DNA of 64,000 nt from Thiothrix lacustris DSM 21227 (lineage in GTDB: Bacteria > Pseudomonadota > Gammaproteobacteria > Thiotrichales > Thiotrichaceae), in contig NZ_KK211258.1 in NCBI RefSeq assembly GCF_000621325.1, positions 31,434-95,433 of the forward strand. Direction: 5' to 3'. The notes under the pieces were generated by a model, which had not been told where the DNA came from, did no database searches, and was given only the letters and a program-made list of their open reading frames with translations. Positions 43,835-53,438 of this stretch are shown piece after piece. Made by a program: the position numbers and the translations under genes. Position 1 is the first letter of the stretch. The number at the start of each line of letters is the position of its first letter.

Positions 43835-44690
43835 AGCGACTGTTCAATACCCGCGCAAAGCGTTCGGCGGCTGTCGCATCTCTATTGAAATACAGCGACG
43901 GCTCAATCAGTTCCAGCTCCATCAGCGCAAAACCGTTTTCAGTGCGTACCCAGTCGACGCGAGCGTAAAGCGTCGGCGCGGGGATGGCGGCAAGCGTAGC
44001 ACGGCTCAGTTCCCGTAATACAGCTTCCGGCTCGACGCTTTGTAAGTGTCCGCCGTGTTCTTCCTGCACCCGGAAATCGCCCGGCTTGGGGGTTTTCAGA
44101 ATCGTGTGGCTGTATTCTTCCCCAAAAAAGAACAGCGAAAATTCGCCCTCGGTAACGATGGCGGGGATGAAAGGTTGCGCCATGCAATCACGCTCCTGAA
44201 ACAGCGTTTGCAGGTGGGGGAATTGCTGCTCAAGGGCAGTCGGTGTCAGGCGGAAAGTGTCATCAGCATTGGCGCTGACAGTAGGTTTGATAATGATTTC
44301 ATCGGTTTGCCAGCGTGTAAACAGTGTTGGTAGTGCTGTCAGTTCCAGCCCATGTAGCCATGCCGTTGGCACAATCGGGATGCCTTTGGCTTCCAATTCA
44401 CGCAGATAGGTTTTGCTTAGATTCCAGCGTACTACGTTCAGTGGATTTTCCAGCCGGGCGGTGGAATGTTCGATGGTGTCAAGGACGGTGAGGAACTGCT
44501 CTGGGTCGTGCTGGTAATCCCAGCAGGAGCGAATAATCACGGCATCGAACTGGTTCCAGTCGATGCTGTGATCGCGCCAGTCGACGACTTCAGTTTGCCA
44601 GCCGTAGCGTTGCAGCGGGGCGTAGAGCAATTCATCGTAGCAGACGAATTGCTCCAAGCTTGCCATGCTGAGAAAGGCACAGCGTTTCAT
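43824..44690 (-). CDS. ATP-grasp domain ligase of unknown substrate
   Basis: 288 residues with the layout of ATP-grasp enzymes related to glutathione synthetase and RimK: an N-terminal pre-ATP-grasp region (FDAVIIRSCWDYQHDPEQFL), EIIIKPTVSANADDTF for phosphate binding, and the metal-binding end ARVDWV...FALMELELIEPSLYF. Such enzymes join an acid to an amine using ATP; the partners cannot be deduced here. It begins 10 bases after the DEAD-box helicase stop, so they are probably co-transcribed. Confidence 0.8.
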   Translation of the reverse strand: MKRCAFLSMASLEQFVCYDELLYAPLQRYGWQTEVVDWRDHSIDWNQFDAVIIRSCWDYQHDPEQFLTVLDTIEHSTARLENPLNVVRWNLSKTYLRELEAKGIPIVPTAWLHGLELTALPTLFTRWQTDEIIIKPTVSANADDTFRLTPTALEQQFPHLQTLFQERDCMAQPFIPAIVTEGEFSLFFFGEEYSHTILKTPKPGDFRVQEEHGGHLQSVEPEAVLRELSRATLAAIPAPTLYARVDWVRTENGFALMELELIEPSLYFNRDATAAERFARVLNSRFRN

Positions 44691-44699
44691 CAGCGTTAC

Positions 44700-46727
44700 T
44701 TAGGGCGCAGGGCGCTTGGGCTTGCCTTTGTCCTTGTTCGGTGCTGCCGCCTTTTTGATAGCGGGCTTGCGGGCGGGTGGTTTATCACCGCCGAACTTGG
44801 GCTTGTCGTCGGCAAAGCGTGGTTTTTCACCGGCTGCAAACGGGGCACGTTCCTTTTCGCTGCGTGGGCGGCGGTCAGGGCGTTCACCACTGCGCGGCGC
44901 ACCATCACGGCGTGGCGGTGGGCCATCGCGGCGGCTGGGTGGCGGGCCATCACGACGCTGAGGGGGGCGACGATCATCGCGGCGTTGACCACCACGTGAG
45001 CCACCACCGCCGCCGCCACTGCTCCGGTTCGGGGAATAATCGGCAGCAGCTTCACCGGCTGGTTCGATATTGAGCATTTGCCCGGCAACCCGTGCAGTAC
45101 GCAACTCGTGCAGGATGTCTTTGGGCATTCCTGCGGGCAGGTCTACCAGACTGCAATCGTCCTGAATTTCGATGTAACCGATGTAACGGCTATCCAGACC
45201 GGCTTCATTAGCAATTGCGCCGACGATATTGCCCGGTTTAACGCCGTGAGTGCGTCCGACAGCAATGCGGAAGCGTTCCATGGGAATGGTGTCTTCATCA
45301 CTGCTGAAAGCGGAGTTGGCAGCATTGGATTTGCGCTTGCCAGAGCGATCCTGATCGCGTTCGCGTTCTGCATTGGGGTTGTAGGCCGGGTGGTTACGCT
45401 TTTCTTCCAGCAACAAAGGCGAGTCGCCTTGCAGCAGTTTGGCAAGAGCAGCGGCGATTTCGATGGCGGGAACATCGTGTTCACGCTCGTAACCTTCCAG
45501 TAATTGCGAGAAGAAATCCAGACCTTCTTCTGCCAGCGTGTCGGTGATGCGTTGGCTGAACTGGGCAATCCGCAGGTTGTTGATGGTTTCCGTGGACGGC
45601 AATTCCATCAGGTCAATCGGTTTGCGGGTAGCGCGTTCGATGTTACGCAGCAAATGACGTTCACGCGGGGAAACGAACAGGATGGCTTCACCGCTACGCC
45701 CGGCACGCCCGGTTCGCCCGATACGGTGAACGTAGGATTCGGTGTCGGTCGGGATGTCGTAGTTGATGACGTGGCTGATGCGTTCCACATCCAGACCGCG
45801 AGCGGCGACGTCGGTGGCGACGAGGATGTCGATTTTGCCTTTCTTCAACTGGTCGATGGTGCGTTCACGCACGTTTTGGGCAATGTCACCGTTGAGGGCG
45901 ATAGCGTTGTAACCACGTGCTTGCAGTTTGTCAGCCAGTTCCACGGTTTCGTTTTTGGTACGCACGAACAGGATGACGGCCTCAAACGGTTCGGCTTCCA
46001 GAATGCGGGTCAGTGCGTCGAGCTTGTGCAAGCCGCTGACCATCCAGTAACGCTGACGGATGGTGTCGGCGGTGGTGGTTTTAACCTTGATTTTGACTTC
46101 GGCAGGGTCAGTCAAATAGCTTTGCGCAATGCGGTGAATCGCAGGTGGCATGGTCGCCGAGAACAGCGCAATTTGGCGCGTTGGCGGGGTTTGCTCCATG
46201 ATCCACTCGATGTCATCGACGAAACCCATACGCAGCATTTCATCGGCTTCATCCAGCACCAGTGCTTGCAAGCCATCGAGCTTGAGCGAGCCACGGCGCA
46301 GGTGATCCATGACGCGACCCGGTGTGCCGACCACGACTTGTACGCCACGTTCCAGTTGGCGGAATTGGGTACGGTAATCTTGTCCGCCGTAAATCGGCAT
46401 GACGTGGAAGCCAGGGAGCTTGCCTGCGTACTTTTGGAACGCTTCGGCAACTTGAATCGCCAGCTCGCGGGTCGGGGCGAGGACGAGAATTTGTGGCCCG
46501 GTCTTGCTCATGTCCAGACGTGAGAGCAGGGGTAGGGCGAAGGCGGCAGTTTTGCCTGTGCCGGTTTGCGCTTGTCCGAGGACATCGCGGCCTTCCAGCA
46601 AATAAGGGATAGTTTCAGCTTGAATGGCTGAAGGTGTTTCGTAGCCGAGATCTAGGACGGCTTGCAGCACGGGGGCAGCAAGGCCGAATTCGGCGAACGC
46701 GGGCATGGTATTGGTTTCTGAGGACAT
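44700..46727 (-). CDS. deaD: DEAD-box RNA helicase (DeaD/CsdA type)
   Basis: ATP-dependent RNA unwinding in ribosome assembly and cold adaptation. 675 residues from MSSETNTMPAF; an ATG 10 codons earlier (46757) is possible. Motifs in order: Q motif FAEFGLAAPVLQAVLDLGYETPS, AQTGTGKT, PTRELAIQ, DEADEM, SAT, and HRIGRTGRAGR. A DbpA-like RNA-binding domain (FRIAVGRTHGVKPGNIVGAIANEAGL) follows, then a basic, Gly/Arg/Pro-rich tail of about 110 residues. The tail is more proline-rich than in E. coli CsdA. Confidence 0.94.
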   Translation of the reverse strand: MSSETNTMPAFAEFGLAAPVLQAVLDLGYETPSAIQAETIPYLLEGRDVLGQAQTGTGKTAAFALPLLSRLDMSKTGPQILVLAPTRELAIQVAEAFQKYAGKLPGFHVMPIYGGQDYRTQFRQLERGVQVVVGTPGRVMDHLRRGSLKLDGLQALVLDEADEMLRMGFVDDIEWIMEQTPPTRQIALFSATMPPAIHRIAQSYLTDPAEVKIKVKTTTADTIRQRYWMVSGLHKLDALTRILEAEPFEAVILFVRTKNETVELADKLQARGYNAIALNGDIAQNVRERTIDQLKKGKIDILVATDVAARGLDVERISHVINYDIPTDTESYVHRIGRTGRAGRSGEAILFVSPRERHLLRNIERATRKPIDLMELPSTETINNLRIAQFSQRITDTLAEEGLDFFSQLLEGYEREHDVPAIEIAAALAKLLQGDSPLLLEEKRNHPAYNPNAERERDQDRSGKRKSNAANSAFSSDEDTIPMERFRIAVGRTHGVKPGNIVGAIANEAGLDSRYIGYIEIQDDCSLVDLPAGMPKDILHELRTARVAGQMLNIEPAGEAAADYSPNRSSGGGGGGSRGGQRRDDRRPPQRRDGPPPSRRDGPPPRRDGAPRSGERPDRRPRSEKERAPFAAGEKPRFADDKPKFGGDKPPARKPAIKKAAAPNKDKGKPKRPAP

Positions 46728-46791
46728 GGGGCTTACGGTGAGGAGGAAACCGGGCATTATGCGCCAGTTTCCTTATAAGATAAATGCCTTT

Positions 46792-48021
46792 CTACAAGTC
46801 TTTTGCAAAGGTGCTGAAGTATTGTGTCATGACTTGTGCGTAAGGTTTGATGCAACCGGTGTGGTCGGCAGGAATGGCGAAACATTCGTCCAGTTCAATA
46901 TTACTGGTGCCTTTTGCCCGCATTCCATCGAGGGCGCGGGTAGAATTGCCAAACGGTACGGTGTCGTCGTCACGCCCGTGGGTCAGACGTGTCGGGGTTT
47001 TGGCTTGCCAGTCGTACAGGCTGTTATTTTTCATGGTGGGGTAGTCGTTTGCCATCCAGTCCATCAGGAAGGTTTTGCTGAATTTGATGTCGCTTTCCTT
47101 GGGAATGAGGATGTACATCAGTAGGTCTACGGTTGCTTCGTCAACTTTGCCGGGGTATTTGGCTGCGAGGTCAGGGCGGCTTAAACCGAGTGCGCCACCA
47201 GCGGCTGAGAGTATGGCTTTGGTATTAAGCAATTCATCGAGGGTGTATTGCAGGTCGTAAGGCCCGGCTCCAGCAACACTGGCGGTAATGGGCGTGCCAG
47301 CCGCTTCCAGCGCCTGTTGTGCGGCGAGGGTAACGTAACCACCTTCGGAATAGCCGGTGAGGAATAGTTGGTCATTGAGCGGCTGACGTTGTTCAGCAAG
47401 CCATTGTCTAGCCGCGACGATGAAATCGGTGACAGCGACGGCAGAAGGGTCTTTTTGTAAATAAGGATGATCCTTGCCTTGTGATGCACCGTAACCAATG
47501 TAGTCCGCTGCTATGACCACAAAGCCGAGCGAGGCAATGATATTGACGGGCGAGGTGGCAACCGTGTCATTGCTGGGTGCTTCGATATTGTGGAATACCG
47601 TGCCGTGCTGAAAACTCAGCAGCGGGCTTTTCGCACCAGTTGGTTTTTGTGGGACGGCGATAATGCCAGAAGCGGTACTCAGCTTGCCGTCACCATCCAG
47701 CGTCTGGTAGGTGACGCGGTATTGTTTGACATCGTAGACGGGGATAACAGCCGGTGCTTTTGCTGTTGGGTTGCTGATGGCAGCCGTGCTTTCTTGCACG
47801 GTATTGGTTTTGACCAGTGCTCCATCCAATAATGCGCCGCGTGTATTGGTGATACGTGCAGGAATCGGTGCTAAGGCAGTGGTGGTAGTGTCAGATGTGC
47901 CGGTGAGGTTGTTCTGGGCGTTGCTTGTGCTGCTACCACTGCCACAGGCTGTGAGTAACAATGCACAGGCTAGCAGTTGGTAGGTGGGGCGTAGCAGGTG
48001 ACGGTAGGTAAAACAATGCAT
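46792..48021 (-). CDS. Lipoprotein alpha/beta hydrolase (esterase/lipase-like)
   Basis: 409 residues. Lipobox LLLTAC with lipidated Cys26 (an ATG 4 codons upstream is also open). After a Ser/Thr/Asn-rich linker comes an alpha/beta hydrolase domain: oxyanion region SFQHGTVF, nucleophile elbow GYSEGG, acid region HGRDDDTVPF and catalytic histidine ADHTGC. It resembles secretory lipases and feruloyl-esterase-like hydrolases; substrate unknown. Expected in the outer membrane, facing periplasm or outside. Stands between ubiB and deaD on the same strand. Confidence 0.83.
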   Translation of the reverse strand: MHCFTYRHLLRPTYQLLACALLLTACGSGSSTSNAQNNLTGTSDTTTTALAPIPARITNTRGALLDGALVKTNTVQESTAAISNPTAKAPAVIPVYDVKQYRVTYQTLDGDGKLSTASGIIAVPQKPTGAKSPLLSFQHGTVFHNIEAPSNDTVATSPVNIIASLGFVVIAADYIGYGASQGKDHPYLQKDPSAVAVTDFIVAARQWLAEQRQPLNDQLFLTGYSEGGYVTLAAQQALEAAGTPITASVAGAGPYDLQYTLDELLNTKAILSAAGGALGLSRPDLAAKYPGKVDEATVDLLMYILIPKESDIKFSKTFLMDWMANDYPTMKNNSLYDWQAKTPTRLTHGRDDDTVPFGNSTRALDGMRAKGTSNIELDECFAIPADHTGCIKPYAQVMTQYFSTFAKDL

Positions 48022-48070
48022 AGACAGGAGCACTCCAATAGATCAACTTAACTGAATAGTGTAGTTTGGT

Positions 48071-49726
48071 TCAGCGTAACAAACTATAACCCAGCAATCC
48101 TAATCCCACAGTTCCTAGTCCCCAACTGAGCAGCGATACGCCGAGTATCGCAGGCAATACAGCCGAACTCATGGTTAGCGTTGCCGTAATCAGCAGACTG
48201 CCGCCGACAATTGCCAGCCGGTTACTGCGTTGTGACTGGCGCATTTCCTTGCGTAAGGTTTCCAGTTGCTGCGATTCCCACTGCATTTTGAGTTTTTGCT
48301 GTACCGTTTGCTGCATGATGTCGTGCAGCATATTCGGCATGTACGGCAGGTTTTCCAGCAATTTTGGCAGGTTGACTTTTGCGCCGTTGAACAGGGCGCG
48401 TACCCCGACTTGCTCATCCATCCAGCGCTCGATGAAGGGTTTGGCGGTCGACCACAAATCGAGATCGGGGTAAAGCTGACGCCCTAGCCCTTCGATGTTC
48501 AGCAGGGTTTTTTGTAGCAGCACTAATTGCGGTTGCACTTCCATATTGAAGCGCCGCGCGGTCTGGAACAGGCGTAGCAGGAATTGCCCGAAGGAAATAT
48601 CCTTGATCGGTAGGTTGAAAATCGGTTCACACACCGAGCGGATCGCCGATTCAAATTCGTCTACCCGCGTGCTCGGCGGAACCCAGCCGGATTCCACGTG
48701 CAATTCTGCGACCCGCTTGTAATCACGCTGGAAGAAGGCGTAGAAGTTTTCCGCAAGGTAACGTTTGTCGGCAGGGGACAGCGTACCAACGATACCGAAA
48801 TCCACCGCCATGTATTGCGGTTCTTGCGGGTCGGTGGCGTTGATGAAAATATTGCCGGGGTGCATGTCGGCGTGGAAAAAGTTGTGGCGGAATACTTGGG
48901 TGAAAAATACTTCCACACCCAGTTCGCCGAGGCGCTTGAAGTTGATATTGTGTGCTTTGAGCTGCTCAATGTCGCCGACGGGGATGCCGTAAATCCGCTC
49001 CATCACCATCACGTTGGGGTGGGTGTAGTCCCAGTAAATGGCGGGCACGTACAGGGTGGTGCTGCCCTCGAAATTGCGGCGAATCTGGCTAGCGTTGGCG
49101 GCTTCGCGCATCAGGTCGAGTTCGTCGAAAATGGTTTTTTCGTATTCGGCGACCACTTCTACTGGGCGCAGGCGGCGGGCTTCTTTCCAGTAGCGTTGCA
49201 GCAATTCCGCCATCATGTACATCAATTCAACATCTTGGCCGATGGTTTTTTCAATGCCGGGGCGTAGCACTTTGACGACGACTTCTTTGCCATCCCACAA
49301 TTGCGCGGCATGGACTTGGGCGATGGAGGCGGAGGCCATCGGGTCGGTTTCAAAGCGTTGGAAGACTTCGGTGACGGATTTGCCGTAAGCCTTTTCGATC
49401 ATGCGCCGCGCTTCCGCACTGGAAAACGGTGGCACGCGGTCTTGCAGACGGGTGAGTTCCGTCACGATGTCGTCCGGCAGCAAATCGCGGCGGGTGGATA
49501 GCATTTGCCCGAATTTAATGAAGATCGGCCCTAAATCTTCGAGTGCGCGGCGGATGCGTTCCCCGCGTGGGCGGTTTTCCTGTTTGCCCCAGTTCCACGG
49601 CGAGAGGTGGTAAATGAACGCAATCGGGCGCAAGAAGGGAATATTGAAGATGAGTTCATCCAACCCGTGGCGAATAAAGACACGGTTGATGGTCCACAGG
49701 CGCAGCAGGCGGGTGATGGATTTCAT
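48071..49726 (-). CDS. ubiB: Ubiquinone biosynthesis protein UbiB
   Basis: Atypical kinase-like ATPase needed for coenzyme Q synthesis. 551 residues. [11 protein letters not shown] is the KxGQ signature, SASIAQVH the alanine-rich nucleotide loop, KVLRPGI the invariant lysine, and HADMHPGN / VDFGIVG the catalytic loop and metal aspartate. Two C-terminal hydrophobic segments anchor it. ubiE and ubiJ, often adjacent, are not next to it; ubiJ is 3.7 kb upstream on the same strand. Confidence 0.96.
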   Translation of the reverse strand: MKSITRLLRLWTINRVFIRHGLDELIFNIPFLRPIAFIYHLSPWNWGKQENRPRGERIRRALEDLGPIFIKFGQMLSTRRDLLPDDIVTELTRLQDRVPPFSSAEARRMIEKAYGKSVTEVFQRFETDPMASASIAQVHAAQLWDGKEVVVKVLRPGIEKTIGQDVELMYMMAELLQRYWKEARRLRPVEVVAEYEKTIFDELDLMREAANASQIRRNFEGSTTLYVPAIYWDYTHPNVMVMERIYGIPVGDIEQLKAHNINFKRLGELGVEVFFTQVFRHNFFHADMHPGNIFINATDPQEPQYMAVDFGIVGTLSPADKRYLAENFYAFFQRDYKRVAELHVESGWVPPSTRVDEFESAIRSVCEPIFNLPIKDISFGQFLLRLFQTARRFNMEVQPQLVLLQKTLLNIEGLGRQLYPDLDLWSTAKPFIERWMDEQVGVRALFNGAKVNLPKLLENLPYMPNMLHDIMQQTVQQKLKMQWESQQLETLRKEMRQSQRSNRLAIVGGSLLITATLTMSSAVLPAILGVSLLSWGLGTVGLGLLGYSLLR

Positions 49727-49759
49727 GCGTTTAGATCAATCAGGGGAAAGCGGCGCAGT

Positions 49760-50329
49760 TTACCACATCAAATCGTCTGGGATTTTGTAATCCGCGTAAG
49801 GATCTTCTTCTTCCACGGCAGACGCTTCGGTACTACCCGCGTTTTGCACCAGAATGCAGGCAGCGTCGCGCTGGGCGATTTTCTCGGCGACCTGTTTAGG
49901 TACGAGTTCGTAGCCATCACCAAACTTGACCAGCACGATAATGCCGTAGGCCAGTTGGTCTTGCAGCGTTGTCGTGAGGTATATCTTTTTGATTTTACTG
50001 CCATCGGCGAACTGGTAGGCGATATCACCGCGTTGGCGGTCGATGCGGTTCAGGCTGATCAGTTGCTTAATTTGGGCTTGAATGGCTTTTTGCGCTGCCT
50101 GTTCGCGTTGGATGCGGTTCAGTTCGCGGGAGCGTTCGGCTTTTTCCTGCAAGACTTTTTCGGCGAGTAATTTGGCTTCATCGACGATGACTTCGCCCGC
50201 TTTTTTAGCTTTTTTCTGTGCATTGGCGGTTTTCTGGTGGGCTTGCTTACGCAGTTCCTGTTCGGCTTTGTCGGCTTTGGATTTGTCGATCAGGCCAGCG
50301 TTGAGCAGTTGGTCTTTGAGTGATGCCAT
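49760..50329 (-). CDS. DUF2058 (YaiL-like) protein
   Basis: 189 residues from MASLKDQLLNAGL. N-terminal half is a long charged helix rich in Lys, Ala and Glu (likely coiled coil, possibly nucleic-acid or ribosome binding); C-terminal half is a small beta domain (YQFADGSKIKKIYLTTTLQDQLAYGIIVLVKFGDGYELVP). This matches DUF2058, known in E. coli as YaiL, function unknown. 33 bases before ubiB. Confidence 0.87.
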   Translation of the reverse strand: MASLKDQLLNAGLIDKSKADKAEQELRKQAHQKTANAQKKAKKAGEVIVDEAKLLAEKVLQEKAERSRELNRIQREQAAQKAIQAQIKQLISLNRIDRQRGDIAYQFADGSKIKKIYLTTTLQDQLAYGIIVLVKFGDGYELVPKQVAEKIAQRDAACILVQNAGSTEASAVEEEDPYADYKIPDDLMW

Positions 50330-50407
50330 GTGGGAATCCATCCGGTGAACAATGATGGCGAGAGTATACCATTTGTCAGCGTGTTTGCGGGTAGCTGCTC
50401 ACTGGGA

Positions 50408-51238
50408 TCAGTCGTAAAACATCGGCCCGTAGCCATTCTCGCGGAACCACTTAGTGATAATGATTTTTTCACCCGCTTCGACCGGCATACCGTGGTGCAT
50501 GGTATTGCGATTGGGCGTGCCATCGATGTAGAGATTATTCCAGATGACTGCCATGCCTTGTTTGGGGTAAAAGGTGTGATCCGGGTATAAAAAATGGGTG
50601 CCGCCACCCTTGGGGGTGTCGTTGAGATAGATCATGAATGTCCAAGTGCGTTGCCCTGCTTCGCCGACAAATTTTTCATAGACATCTAGATAGGGTGAGA
50701 AATAGTCATGGTGCGCTTTGAATTCTTGTCCGATGCTGTAACGCTGTGCTTGAATCGGTTCAGAGTAGGGCGGACGAATGCCCAAGCGTTGGGCTATTTT
50801 CTCGTTAATGGTTTTGATGAGGGGATTTCGAACTTCATCCAAATAACAGGTTTCACTGGTTCGAAAAGCATCATCACCATTAGAGTGCGTGACTGTTGAA
50901 GGGAGTAAATCTGTTTTGGTGATGGCGATTATTTGTTCGCATTCCTCGGGTGTCAGGAAGTCTGCGATGGTGTAGAGCTGAAGCAGGTCGGAGTCAAAAC
51001 GTTGCGCGGGCGGCTGTGCGCCCTCGCGTGTTAAGACGTTCGCAACGGCCTGATAATCCATTGGAGGTGGCGGTTCAGTGCTATCAATACCCGTGGGGTA
51101 CGCATCACCCATCAACTGTTGAATGGTGGTTACAGCAAACCCATTGGCTCGCATAGTGCGATACAACTGAGCCGGGTCGCAGTGACGCGCTAGATTTTCA
51201 TCCAACCAGGCTTTCCATTCTTGATCGACTGCCAGCAT
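50408..51238 (-). CDS. 2-oxoglutarate/Fe(II) dioxygenase, prolyl 4-hydroxylase-like
   Basis: 276 residues. A unique N-terminal half (about 100 residues) precedes a P4Hc domain. The iron ligands are H and D in KAHHDYFSPY and the distal histidine in MHHGMPVEAG; the 2-oxoglutarate anchor is Lys in EKIIITKWFREN. Such enzymes hydroxylate proline in proteins (for instance EF-Tu in Pseudomonas); the target here is unknown. Same strand as DUF2058 and ubiB. Confidence 0.87.
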   Translation of the reverse strand: MLAVDQEWKAWLDENLARHCDPAQLYRTMRANGFAVTTIQQLMGDAYPTGIDSTEPPPPMDYQAVANVLTREGAQPPAQRFDSDLLQLYTIADFLTPEECEQIIAITKTDLLPSTVTHSNGDDAFRTSETCYLDEVRNPLIKTINEKIAQRLGIRPPYSEPIQAQRYSIGQEFKAHHDYFSPYLDVYEKFVGEAGQRTWTFMIYLNDTPKGGGTHFLYPDHTFYPKQGMAVIWNNLYIDGTPNRNTMHHGMPVEAGEKIIITKWFRENGYGPMFYD

Positions 51239-51253
51239 TACTGCCTCCTGATA

Positions 51254-51517
51254 TTAACGGCGTCCCCGACCCTTAGATTTAGGCTTATCATCCGTGACTT
51301 TTAGCAGGTTGTCCATGAAGGTTTTACCACTTAAACCAGCCATGGCGGCACGCGCTTCGTGGCCTTCCATGTCGATCAGAGCGAAACCTTTGCATTTGCC
51401 TGTGAAGATGTCACGCGGCATTTCGAGTTTGCGGATAGTGCCGTATTCTTCGACCAAAGCACGGAGTTCTTTTTCAGTTGCTTGGGGCGCGATGTTGCCG
51501 ATGAAGAGTGTTTTCAT
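51254..51517 (-). CDS. Small RRM-type RNA-binding protein
   Basis: 87 residues from MKTLFIGNIAPQA. RNP2 is LFIGNI and RNP1 is KCKGFALIDM, followed by a Lys/Gly/Arg tail. This is the single-RRM type common in cyanobacteria and some proteobacteria, where it is cold-induced. It follows cspA on the same strand with structured RNA in the gap, which fits a shared cold-shock role (inferred). Confidence 0.9.
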   Translation of the reverse strand: MKTLFIGNIAPQATEKELRALVEEYGTIRKLEMPRDIFTGKCKGFALIDMEGHEARAAMAGLSGKTFMDNLLKVTDDKPKSKGRGRR

Positions 51518-51559
51518 GGTTATGATTCCCGAATGGTGTGGGTGCGTGATAGCAGGAGT

Positions 51560-51629
51560 GGGCAAAGCGAAAGCCCAATGGAAACGGGCTGGTGTCCTTT
51601 TCCGCCATTAGCGGAGGGAAACCAGCCCG
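51560..51629 (-). other. Two hairpins between cspA and the RRM gene
   Basis: On the minus strand CGGGCTGGT (51621-51629) pairs with ACCAGCCCG (51585-51593), enclosing a second stem TCCGC-taatg-GCGGA. A short hairpin GGGC-tttcgcttt-GCCC follows at 51560-51576, about 40 bases before the RRM start. The first may end cspA transcription (a weak TTTCC follows) or be a regulatory leader of the RRM gene. Confidence 0.55.
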
Positions 51630-51658
51630 GATATTGAATAAGCGGTAGGCTTGAAAGC

Positions 51659-51862
51659 TTATTGGGGAACGACGTTAGTAGCTTGCGGGCCTTTTTGGCC
51701 TTTTTCTACATTGAAGCTGACGGGTTGACCTTCTGCCAGAGTCTTGAAACCTTGGCTTTGGATAGCGCTGACGTGTACGAATACGTCTGGGCCGCCGTCG
51801 TCTTGAGAGATAAAGCCGAAGCCTTTGGTGTCGTTAAACCATTTTACTTTGCCTGTAGCCAT
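51659..51862 (-). CDS. Cold-shock protein CspA family
   Basis: 67-residue OB-fold RNA chaperone. RNP1 is KGFGFI and RNP2 VFVHVSAI; the surrounding [13 protein letters not shown] and [16 protein letters not shown] are standard. AAGGA is 9 bases before ATG. The gap to the divergent cytochrome gene is 198 bases, enough for the long 5' leader usual for csp mRNAs. Confidence 0.97.
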   Translation of the reverse strand: MATGKVKWFNDTKGFGFISQDDGGPDVFVHVSAIQSQGFKTLAEGQPVSFNVEKGQKGPQATNVVPQ

Positions 51863-52060
51863 GAGTGTGTTCCTTTAAAAACAGGTATATATAGATGCAT
51901 TGGTGCTTACAGGTAATGGGGAGGTATTCGTGAAGTAACCGGAGGGAACTATTGAAACTGCCAGGATAATATCTGTAGCTATGGCGAGGTTAGGCTAATC
52001 GCCCGCTGAATGCCACTATTATTTTGGATTCCTGATAAACTGATTTTCCACAATGGGTGC

Positions 52061-52762
52061 ATGAGCGAGGCTGAAATGCAGCAAGAAAATATACGGTACG
52101 TGTTGGTTTGGTCGGGTTGGATACGGCTGATTCATTGGTTGATGGCGGCAGGTGTGCTGTTCTTATTTGCCAGTGCGTGGGCTATCCAGCACGGCAATGT
52201 CGATTATGAGTTCTGGCGTGACTGGCACATGATTGTGGGGCAGTTGCTGCTGATCACGGTGGTGGCACGGGTAATTCTGATGTTCCTGTTGCCGGGCAGT
52301 GCGCATTGGAGTGCTTTCTTGCCGGATAAGGCGCAATGGGAAGGGGTGAAGCAGATGCTGTTGTTTTACCTCAGTTTTGCGCGTTTTCCGCTGCCGAACT
52401 GGTATGCGCATAACCCTTTCTGGAAACTGCTCTACCCTGGATGGTTGCTACTCTTGATCGTCACGGCGGTGATTGGGTTGTTTTATAATTCAGCGAGTAC
52501 CTTGCTGGGAATGTCGATGTTCAAGCTGCATGCTGGGCTGGCGGGGATTATTCTGATTCTCACCGTGGCGCATGTGCTGGCGGCATTCCTGCACGACTTG
52601 AAGGGCAAGGGTGCGGCGATTTCGGGCATGATCAGCGGCTACCGTTATTTCCATGTGGAGAAGCAGGAAGGGGGCAAGGCGGCGAATCCGGCGGCAGCGG
52701 TGGGTAAGGCTTCTATCGTGCATGTTTCCATTGATAGCATTCAAAAAATGCCCAAGCGCTAA
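52061..52762 (+). CDS. Cytochrome b561-family membrane protein
   Basis: Four-helix di-haem membrane protein, 233 residues from MSEAEMQQEN. Histidines positioned in helices: WIRLIHWLMAAGVLFLF, FWRDWHMIVGQLLLITVVARV, FKLHAGLAGIILILTVAHVLAAF. It likely passes electrons from quinol to a periplasmic acceptor. A C-terminal cytoplasmic tail of about 45 residues follows. Longer in-frame start at 52010 is possible but not supported. Confidence 0.86.
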   Translation: MSEAEMQQENIRYVLVWSGWIRLIHWLMAAGVLFLFASAWAIQHGNVDYEFWRDWHMIVGQLLLITVVARVILMFLLPGSAHWSAFLPDKAQWEGVKQMLLFYLSFARFPLPNWYAHNPFWKLLYPGWLLLLIVTAVIGLFYNSASTLLGMSMFKLHAGLAGIILILTVAHVLAAFLHDLKGKGAAISGMISGYRYFHVEKQEGGKAANPAAAVGKASIVHVSIDSIQKMPKR

Positions 52763-52856
52763 GATATTCAAGCAATCTCTGCGTGTTTTCTAGTGAGGCA
52801 CGCTACTTCGGTCTATAGTCTTTTAAAAGATTTTACAACCGAAGGAGGAGATGACG

Positions 52857-53438
52857 ATGAGCAAGGTGCTAGAAGAAGTGCTGGCTGCGAATGCAGATTA
52901 TGTGGCTGATTTTGGAGACAAAGGCAATCTGCCGATGCCACCGGGGCGGAGTTTCGCTATCCTGACTTGTATGGATGCGCGGCTTGACCCTGCGAAGTAT
53001 GCAGGTTTGGCAGAAGGCGATGCGCATGTCATTCGTAATGCGGGTGGCAGGGCTAGCGATGATGCGATCCGTTCGCTGGTGATTTCCTATAAATTGCTGG
53101 GAACACGGGAATGGTTCGTTATCCACCACACCGATTGCGGGATGGAAACCTTCAACAATGACATTATGGGCAATCTGCTGGCGAGCAGCCTGAAAACCTC
53201 GAGTGTGGATGCGTCCGGTTGGCACGACAGTGGTGTTGGGGCAGGCACGAATGATGGTAAATTCATCCAGTGGTTGACCATCAGCAATCAGGAGCAAAGC
53301 GTGCTGGAAGATGTGCAACGCATCCGCAACAGCCCGATGGTTCCGGCTGATATTCCCATTTATGGCTACATCTACGACTGCAAAACCGGCAAGCTGGTGG
53401 AAGTGCCAGAAGCGACCGCCGCCGGTCGCGTGGCTTAG
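52857..53438 (+). CDS. Beta-class carbonic anhydrase
   Basis: Interconverts CO2 and bicarbonate. 193 residues. Zinc ligands C38, H91 and C94 and the D40-R42 dyad are in LTCMDARLD and HHTDCGM. The ATG at 52857 has AGGAGG at 8 bases; the ATG two codons upstream is too close to it. With the CbbQ/CbbO pair 8 kb away it fits inorganic-carbon metabolism, though the beta class has many roles. Stop overlaps the converging ubiJ stop by 4 bases. Confidence 0.92.
   Translation: MSKVLEEVLAANADYVADFGDKGNLPMPPGRSFAILTCMDARLDPAKYAGLAEGDAHVIRNAGGRASDDAIRSLVISYKLLGTREWFVIHHTDCGMETFNNDIMGNLLASSLKTSSVDASGWHDSGVGAGTNDGKFIQWLTISNQEQSVLEDVQRIRNSPMVPADIPIYGYIYDCKTGKLVEVPEATAAGRVA

Noticed and set aside
45504..46523. 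Long open frame (339 codons) on the plus strand opposite the DEAD-box helicase
   Set aside because: It is antisense to a fully conserved helicase domain, has no recognisable motif and no ribosome site; a by-product of codon bias.
48698..49267. 189-codon frame opposite ubiB
   Set aside because: Antisense to the conserved kinase-like core of UbiB, without support.
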